A stretch of 64,000 nucleotides of DNA from positions 6,728,501-6,792,500 of the forward strand of contig NZ_JAQNDO010000001.1 in assembly GCF_028369105.1 (NCBI RefSeq), read 5' to 3'. The stretch is from Polyangium mundeleinium (GTDB lineage: Bacteria; Myxococcota_A; Polyangia; Polyangiales; Polyangiaceae). Both the position numbers and the translations under genes were made by a program. The stretch's first letter is position 1; each line of letters starts with the position of its first letter. Under the pieces are notes generated by a model. It worked only from the letters and a program-made list of their open reading frames with translations. It did no database searches and had not been told where the DNA came from. Positions 59,012 to 64,000 of the stretch are shown here, piece by piece.

Positions 59012-59046
59012 GCGAAGACGGCTTTCTCCGAAGCGGGGGCGTCTTG

Positions 59047-60177
59047 TCAAGGGCGGGGGCCGAGTGCGGCGGCCTCGCGGTAGACGTCGAGGGTCGTCCG
59101 GGCCGTCGTGTCCCACGAAAATGTCTTTCCGCGCTCGGGGCCGCGGGCGGCGAGCTCGGCGCGGAGGACGGGGTCGCTCGCCACGCGGCGCATCGCGGCC
59201 GCGAGCCCCTCGACCGATCCGCGGGGGAAATGCAGGCCGGCGTCGCCCGTGACCTCGACGAGGGGGGCGATGTCGCTGGTGATCACGGGGCAGCCTGCGG
59301 CCATCGCTTCGAGGGCGGGCATGCCGAACCCCTCGGCGAACGAGGGCTGGAGCAGGGCGAGGGCGCCGTGGAGGAGCGCCACGAGGTCGTCGCGCGGGAG
59401 CGTGGGGCGGATGACGAGGCGGCCCTTGATGCCGAGCCTCTGCGCGAGGGCGTCGAGGCCGCGGCCGGTGTCGAGGCGCTGGACGAGGACGAGGCGCTCG
59501 CCGCGCGTGGCGGCAGCGGCGAAGGCCTCGAGGGCGAGGGCGTGCCCCTTGTAGGGGGCGTTTTGGCCGACGAGGACGAAGTAGGGCGCGTCTGTGCCGA
59601 GCACGTGGGCGGCGCGGGCGCGGGCGGCGTCCCGGTCCTTCGGCGGGGCGAACCAGGGATCGGCGGCGTTGTGCGTGACGACGACGCGGCCCTTCGCGGA
59701 GGGGTCGTAGCGGACGATGGCGTCGGCGGAGGCGCGCGAGACGGTGAGGATGCGGGTCGAGCGGCGCAGCGAGGCGTGGAGGCCCGCGCGGAAGAAGGGC
59801 ACGCGGAAGGTGCGGCGGAAGGCGGATCCTTCGGCGAAGTGCGGGGCGTCGAGCCACATGATGTCGTGGATCGTGGTGACGACGGCCGAGCGGATGCCGC
59901 GGCCGAGGATGTTGTGCGGCGCGTGGAAAACGTCGCCGTCGGTGGGGCCGAAGAGGCGCGGGAAGAGCAGGGAGAAGGGCTCGTTCGGGGTGCCGATCGC
60001 GCGGTGCTCGTCGATGTTCGGCGCGGTCGAGAGGCGGCCCTCGACGCTCGTGTGGCGCCAGAAGGTGAAGCGGTCTCCGGGGGCGAGGGCGGGGAGGCGG
60101 TCGACGAGGGCGCGCACGTAGGCGCCGATGCCGCTCGGCCGCTTGCAGATGTACCGGGCATCGACGGCGACGTGCAT
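59047..60177 (-). CDS. Glycosyltransferase family 4 protein
   Basis: A 376-aa enzyme. ATG 60177 (MHVAVDARYICKRPSGIGAY) is a family-typical start; the upstream GTG 60180 adds one residue. PSGIGAYVRAL lines the acceptor cleft. FVLVGQNAPYKGHALALEAF and LQPSFAEGFGMPALEAMAAG (E-x7-E donor motif) with PVITSDIAPLVEVTGDAGLH define GT4. It transfers a nucleotide-sugar-derived hexose to a growing glycan; sugar and acceptor are unknown. It is first of a two-gene operon with the next glycosyltransferase. Confidence 0.93.
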   Translation of the reverse strand: MHVAVDARYICKRPSGIGAYVRALVDRLPALAPGDRFTFWRHTSVEGRLSTAPNIDEHRAIGTPNEPFSLLFPRLFGPTDGDVFHAPHNILGRGIRSAVVTTIHDIMWLDAPHFAEGSAFRRTFRVPFFRAGLHASLRRSTRILTVSRASADAIVRYDPSAKGRVVVTHNAADPWFAPPKDRDAARARAAHVLGTDAPYFVLVGQNAPYKGHALALEAFAAAATRGERLVLVQRLDTGRGLDALAQRLGIKGRLVIRPTLPRDDLVALLHGALALLQPSFAEGFGMPALEAMAAGCPVITSDIAPLVEVTGDAGLHFPRGSVEGLAAAMRRVASDPVLRAELAARGPERGKTFSWDTTARTTLDVYREAAALGPRP

Positions 60178-60404
60178 CACGAACCGGCGGAGAGCTCGGG
60201 CCCCCCGAGGCCGCCGCGCATGCGCCTGCGGACGGCACGAACAGCGCGCCGGTGCGCCAGGAGGAGGCTCATCGCGCGGGGACGGTACCAGCGCGGCGGA
60301 GGGCGAAGCAAGTTCGACGCGGACGGTCTCTTGCGCCGTCCTCCTCCGGCGTGCGCGACGGACGCTTGTTTTTCCCCCGTGCGCGCTGCTACGCCGGTGT
60401 TCGC

Positions 60405-61172
60405 ATGAAGCGCTCGAAGCCCACCAAGCTCCCTCCTTCGGAAGGTTTTCTTCGAGCGATCACGCTGATCCGCGACCGCGTGGAGGACACGAACGTCTAC
60501 CCGTTTACCATCCCGGCCGTTCGTTCGCTCGACACCCTCGCGTTTGATCCGAGGGTGACGTTCCTCGTCGGGGAGAACGGGTCGGGCAAGTCCACGATCC
60601 TCGAAGCTGTCGCGCTCTTGCTCGGGTTCAATGCGGAAGGGGGCTCGAAGAACTTTCGATTCGCCACGCAGAGCTCGGAGTCCGAGCTGCACCGGGCCTT
60701 GCGTCCGGTCCGGAGCGCGCGCCGCGAGCGGCACGGATTTTTTCTCCGCGCCGAGAGCACGTTTAATGTGGCCACCCACATCGAGCACCTGGGCATCGAG
60801 GCGTGGTACGGCGGCCGCTCGCTCCACGAGCGATCCCATGGCGAGGCATTTCTGACGCTCGTCGAAGAGAAGTTTCGCCCCGACGGCCTGTACCTGCTCG
60901 ACGAACCGGAAGCCGCGCTCTCGCCGGGGAGGCAGCTCCGCTTCCTCGGGCATCTGCATGTCCTGGCCCAGGCAGGGGCGCAGTTCATCATCGCGACGCA
61001 TTCGCCGATCCTGCTCGCCTACCCGAAGGCGCTGCTCTACGAGCTCTCGGAGAACGGCATTGCGACGGTCGCGTACGAGGAGACGGAGCATTATCGGCTC
61101 ACGAAGGAGTTTTTGCTCCATCGGGAGCGGTTCTTTCGGGCGTTGTTCGAGGAAGACAAGGAAGAGGGGTAG
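60405..61172 (+). CDS. Stand-alone ABC/AAA ATPase
   Basis: A 255-aa soluble ATPase starting at ATG 60405 (MKRSKPTKLPPSEGFL). It has P-loop FLVGENGSGKSTILEAVALL (about 56-75), Walker B YLLDEPEAALSP (about 162) and His-switch FIIATHSPILLAYP (about 188). The signature is not LSGGQ but HGEAFL-type sequence before the Walker B, as in SMC/overcoming-type ATPases. No transporter or membrane partner is adjacent. Such ATPases are common in bacteria and may act in DNA or RNA repair; function is not assigned. It is divergent from the glycosyltransferase operon. Confidence 0.9.
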   Translation: MKRSKPTKLPPSEGFLRAITLIRDRVEDTNVYPFTIPAVRSLDTLAFDPRVTFLVGENGSGKSTILEAVALLLGFNAEGGSKNFRFATQSSESELHRALRPVRSARRERHGFFLRAESTFNVATHIEHLGIEAWYGGRSLHERSHGEAFLTLVEEKFRPDGLYLLDEPEAALSPGRQLRFLGHLHVLAQAGAQFIIATHSPILLAYPKALLYELSENGIATVAYEETEHYRLTKEFLLHRERFFRALFEEDKEEG

Positions 61173-61202
61173 GCGGGTGGCGGGCGGGCGGGGTCAGGGC
61201 TT

Positions 61203-62012
61203 CTAGGGAAGGCACACCTCGCTGCGCCGCGGGTTGAGGAGGTTTCCCCGCGCTTCGATGGTCCCGGCCTCCGCGAGGGCGATGAGCCGGCGGGCAAAGA
61301 GACGGACGTGGGTGTCGTCGAGCGGATAACTTCCAAAGTCGAGCGCATCGACGATGATGCGCGCCGCCTTCAGGTACCGATGGGTCATCTGTTTGAGCAG
61401 CGCCGCGTCGACCGCCGCGAGGCCGGCCTCCCCGAGCTCCTTCCCGAGCGCGATCTCCTCTTCGTCGGGAGACTCGGGCATGGGCGACGATAGAGGCGCC
61501 TCCTCCTTCTCTTTGAGCGGCGGAACGCTTTCCCCGCACATCACCAAGAGGTCTGCTTTCGACCGGAGCTCGGTCGTCCAATACCTATAATCATCCCGCA
61601 CGTGCGAAAGGTCGGCCAGCGCTTCGGCCTTTTTGCCCAAGTGGACGAAGGCCTCGGCGCGCAGGAAGTGGAGTACCTCGCGCAAGTATTCCCATCTGGG
61701 CTCGTCACAGAGGACGAGCCCTTGGCCGAAGTCGGCCACGGCGCGCTCGTGGTCGCCTGTTTGGAGCGCGTATTCACCTCGATCGAAGAACAGCGCGGGG
61801 TCCTTGGGGTTGAGCTCTATCGCCCGCGAGATGGCTGCGATCGCGGCGACGTAGTCGTCGCTGCTGCTGTGGGCGTACGCGAGCGTGTCCCAAACGTGCG
61901 GGTCCTCGGGATACTGCTCGACGAGCCTGACTGCATCCTCGAATCCTGTCGGATCGCTCTTGCGAATACGATATTTTATATTCCTGATCACACGGTCCAA
62001 ATCTTGACGCAT
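61203..62012 (-). CDS. TPR protein coupled to the Cys-rich gene
   Basis: A 269-aa protein. ATG 62012 shares its A with the upstream TGA (TGATG) and has AAGGAG ahead, so it is translationally coupled. TPR-type repeats run from about residue 25 to 160 (DDYVAAIAAISRAIELNPKD; YALQTGDHERAVADFGQGL). The C-terminal part is helical with LPxxDxHVRLFARRLIALAE. There is no signal peptide. The pairing with an upstream Cys-rich membrane protein resembles toxin/immunity or effector/chaperone pairs; that is inference. Confidence 0.87.
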   Translation of the reverse strand: MRQDLDRVIRNIKYRIRKSDPTGFEDAVRLVEQYPEDPHVWDTLAYAHSSSDDYVAAIAAISRAIELNPKDPALFFDRGEYALQTGDHERAVADFGQGLVLCDEPRWEYLREVLHFLRAEAFVHLGKKAEALADLSHVRDDYRYWTTELRSKADLLVMCGESVPPLKEKEEAPLSSPMPESPDEEEIALGKELGEAGLAAVDAALLKQMTHRYLKAARIIVDALDFGSYPLDDTHVRLFARRLIALAEAGTIEARGNLLNPRRSEVCLP

Positions 62013-62341
62013 CAGTATCTCCTTCCCGGCCGAGGGATGTTGTTTCCATGATCGACTTCGTTACCCTTGCAAGGCTCGGAGACGAGGCCTCTCGCACACT
62101 CCTCCACGTCCGTGTAGCCTCCCGTCATGCCGCGTCCCCATTTGCGGCCCGGGAGCTTCAGCTGCTCCCTGCAATTCTTCCTTGCCTCTTCCCACTCCTT
62201 GTCGCACTCCCTCTTGGTCGGCTTTCTCTCCTTCGGCAAGGACACGGCCGCCGCCACGACGAGGACCGCGACGCCCACGACGATCGTCACGCCGGACGCC
62301 GAGACGACCACCGGGACGAGCCGGATCAACTGCGAGATCAC
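62012..62341 (-). CDS. Small membrane protein with Cys-rich C-terminal domain
   Basis: GTG 62341 is the best visible start and gives 109 aa; upstream only CTG is available, so the start is uncertain. The N-terminus is a long hydrophobic segment (VVVSASGVTIVVGVAVLVVA). The soluble part has three spaced cysteines or more (KRECDKEWEEARKNCREQL) and GGYTDVEECARGLVSEPCKG. The pattern C-x(10)-C...EECARG-x(5)-C resembles Cys-rich tails seen in myxobacterial polymorphic-toxin-type proteins, but I cannot name it. Its TGA overlaps the ATG of the TPR gene. Confidence 0.55.
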   Translation of the reverse strand: MISQLIRLVPVVVSASGVTIVVGVAVLVVAAAVSLPKERKPTKRECDKEWEEARKNCREQLKLPGRKWGRGMTGGYTDVEECARGLVSEPCKGNEVDHGNNIPRPGRRY

Positions 62342-62391
62342 CGAGACGTTCGCCAGCAGGCCTCGTGTTGGCAGGGAGCCGCCGCGCGAGA

Positions 62392-62751
62392 TCAGCTCGT
62401 CGGGTTTGGCGTGTAGCCCGCGTCCGCCATCGTCCGCAGCGCAGCCATCATGCACCGCTCGAGGCCGGCGTCGTCGAGGCGCGGGCCCTTGGGCGTCACC
62501 TCGGAGACCCGGTCGCCCCGCAGCACCACCTGGAACTCGATCTCGTACGCGTGGCGCTGGAGCCGCCCCGCTCGCTCCTCGACGCACGCTTGAAGCGCGC
62601 GGACCGTGCTCGCAGGCAGCGACCCCTCCGTCAGGGGCTCGGGCACGGCGGCGTACTCGTCGCTCGCCCCGCATCCCATCGGCACCACGCACACCGCCAT
62701 GCAGGTAGCGAACAACGTCGCCCCCGCAAGCCGCCGCCCCCGCGTGCTCAT
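62392..62751 (-). CDS. Small lipoprotein, weakly AgmX/PglI-C-like
   Basis: A 119-aa protein with a signal peptide and lipobox-like site (CMAVCVVPMGCGAS). The mature part, STVRALQACVEERAGRLQRH and EIEFQVVLRGDRVSEVTPKG with ERCMMAALRTM, follows the CY...G.V...L..Ci...l layout of the AgmX/PglI C-terminal domain of myxobacterial gliding proteins, although similarity is faint. A Cys pair (about 62 and 104) could form a disulfide. It lies 50 bp upstream of the Cys-rich gene on the same strand. Confidence 0.72.
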   Translation of the reverse strand: MSTRGRRLAGATLFATCMAVCVVPMGCGASDEYAAVPEPLTEGSLPASTVRALQACVEERAGRLQRHAYEIEFQVVLRGDRVSEVTPKGPRLDDAGLERCMMAALRTMADAGYTPNPTS

Positions 62752-62901
62752 GAGCTCACCCCCTCGCTTGCGGAGGAGGATACCTGGCCGTCGGGGTGGG
62801 GTGGAAGAGGGGTGACGCGGGCGGACGGGCGGGGTAGTTGGCCCAGCCCGCCCTCGTGGACGAAAATTTCTCTCCGATTCACCCAAAGAGGAGAAAGAAA
62901 T

Positions 62902-63738
62902 ATGTCCGCGTCCGACAACGCCATCCACCTGCCCGACGGCTACGACCTGACGACCGCCCAGGTCTGCTCGTTCCTCATCAACGTCGCCTCCGATATGTGT
63001 GCGCAGTGGATCGCCGCGAAGAAACCCGCGCCCGCCGATTTCAAGTGGAAGCCGCACAACGCGTGCCCCGTGACGCGCGATCTCTACAAGGTGGAGGACG
63101 TCGAGTTCGGCGAGCTCATTTGGAGCACCTTCAAGTACGGCGGCAGTCAGACGGAGCCCTTCTGTTTCGTTGCCACCTACAAGGGCAAGAAGTACCTCGT
63201 CTTCCGGGGCTCTCAGTCGGGGGCCGATTTCGGCATGGACGGCGAGTGCAAGCTCACGGACTATGCCGCGCCGACCCCGCCCACTTCGAGCGGCCTGCAG
63301 GTCGAGGCCGGTTTTTACGCGGTGTATAACGGCCTGCTCGAGAGCTTGAAAGGCGAGCTCGCGTCCTTGAAGGGGACGCTCACGGTGACCGGCCACAGCC
63401 TCGGCTCGGCGCTGGCTACGCTCGCGGTGCCGCTGGCAAGCTCGCTCGGTCTATCGGTCCAGATGTACAACCAGGCCAGCCCTCGCGTGGGAAACGCGGC
63501 GTTCGCCTGGTATTACAAGGACCTGAAGATCACCACGTACCGGCTCGTCAATACCGCCGACTCGGTCCCCAAGAGCCCTGCGGGGTCCTATGTGCACGTG
63601 GGTACCGAGGTCGACTTCACCGCGGTGTACGACGGGAAAGAAGCGAACATGCACAACGCCTGCTGCTCCTACTCGTACGCCATCTTCAATCCCAAGGCAC
63701 CGATCAACCCCAATGTCGACGCGTGCATGTCGGGTTGA
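62902..63738 (+). CDS. Class 3 lipase family protein
   Basis: A 278-aa alpha/beta-hydrolase starting at ATG 62902 with AGAGGAGAAAG ahead. The nucleophile is Ser in LTVTGHSLGSALATL (about residue 168), with Asp in RLVNTADSVPKSP (about 216) and His in NMHNACCSYSY (about 252), the triad of Lipase_3. YLVFRGSQSGADFGMD forms the oxyanion-side loop. No signal peptide is visible. It hydrolyses triacylglycerols or similar esters, and the late Cys pair (NACC) is unusual. The N-terminal region (AQVCSFLINVASDMCAQW) is unlike typical family members and may be a lid. Confidence 0.92.
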   Translation: MSASDNAIHLPDGYDLTTAQVCSFLINVASDMCAQWIAAKKPAPADFKWKPHNACPVTRDLYKVEDVEFGELIWSTFKYGGSQTEPFCFVATYKGKKYLVFRGSQSGADFGMDGECKLTDYAAPTPPTSSGLQVEAGFYAVYNGLLESLKGELASLKGTLTVTGHSLGSALATLAVPLASSLGLSVQMYNQASPRVGNAAFAWYYKDLKITTYRLVNTADSVPKSPAGSYVHVGTEVDFTAVYDGKEANMHNACCSYSYAIFNPKAPINPNVDACMSG

Positions 63739-64000
63739 AGGCTGCTAGCAGCGAGCAGGCCGAGGACGCGTAGCCGCGTTTCCTCGTCGAGGCCCCGGAC
63801 TTCCTGCAGGAGGTCCGGGGCGCGTCCCTGGACGTCTGCGACGTCTTCCCGAAGTTCGAGCGCGGCTTCCCGGAGGTGAGGGACCTCTCGTCGGAGGTCG
63901 CGGACTTCTTCCCGGAGGTGAGGGACCTCTCGTCGGAGGTTGCGGGCTTCTTTCCGGAGGTGAGGGACCTCTCGTCGGAGGTGGTGGATGTCTTCCCGGA
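63669..64000 (-). CDS. Partial coiled-coil protein (C-terminal end)
   Basis: The minus strand is open from the window edge to TAG 63669-63671. It encodes 14-residue coiled-coil repeats (EVPHLREEVRDLRR, four times with small changes) and then a 45-residue tail. The units are 42-bp tandem repeats, so several frames stay open. This frame is chosen because it gives regular heptads with Leu/Val at a and d positions. It runs about 70 bp into the end of the convergent lipase gene. The function is unknown. Confidence 0.45.
   Translation of the reverse strand, partial: REDIHHLRREVPHLRKEARNLRREVPHLREEVRDLRREVPHLREAALELREDVADVQGRAPDLLQEVRGLDEETRLRVLGLLAASSLQPDMHASTLGLIGALGLKMAYE

Overview
The window looks like a piece of a myxobacterial chromosome, most likely from the order Polyangiales (Polyangium or Sorangium type). 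The DNA is uniformly very GC-rich. Third codon positions are strongly biased to G or C. Three proteins or fragments carry Gly/Ser- or Gly/Asn-rich linkers that end in MYXO-CTERM-like tails (Cys, then a hydrophobic stretch, then Arg). There are very large secreted lipoproteins, a giant degenerate-kinase/AAA/GAF/STAS regulator, many caspase-fold genes and many proteins without assigned function. No rRNA, tRNA, CRISPR array or transposase gene was seen. The taxonomic placement is an inference from these traits.

Layout. 1-1087: probably non-coding, with a patch of lower GC and a decayed tandem repeat. 1088-13567, all on plus: a 1655-aa cell-surface protein with FG-GAP-like and Cys-rich repeats, a possible isoprenoid-synthase-fold protein, a BP74-domain protein, a transglutaminase-like protein and a 1642-aa pseudokinase/AAA/GAF/STAS regulator. 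13580-14733: two 3' gene halves lying head to head, which looks like a rearrangement junction. 14702-16781: a lipoprotein, a 42-bp minisatellite and a TPR protein. 16974-24472: a type VI secretion (T6SS) VgrG-PAAR-VgrG module, followed by an M15-like peptidase-type protein, an accessory protein and a zinc amidase. The last two enzymes are candidate peptidoglycan-degrading cargo. 24484-26322: an unrecognised gene flanked by two copies of a hairpin-rich inverted-repeat element; a half copy lies at 45713. 26333-27976: a Tat-exported amine oxidase.

28087-39342 is the most striking region. A divergently transcribed locus encodes three caspase-fold proteases of different lineages: a C14 caspase, a TPR-CHAT protein and a C25/gingipain-like protein. 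With them are a membrane protein with a possible degenerate J domain and a secreted protein with an EF-hand loop. The four minus-strand genes overlap or are only 19 bp apart, so they read as one operon.

39516-64000: a secreted repeat lipoprotein with a 43-bp minisatellite upstream, a divergent pair (aspartyl-protease lipoprotein and beta-propeller-like lipoprotein), and a Kup potassium transporter with a His-rich head. Next come three small proteins (DUF5995, unknown, DUF302), a ferritin-like protein, and a fatty-acyl or sterol oxidation pair (SDR-hydratase-triple SCP2 fusion plus SCPx-type thiolase). The remainder is a methyltransferase, an internally duplicated outer-membrane-like protein, two glycosyltransferases, an ABC-type ATPase, a coupled Cys-rich/TPR pair, a small lipoprotein, a class 3 lipase and the tail of a coiled-coil gene.
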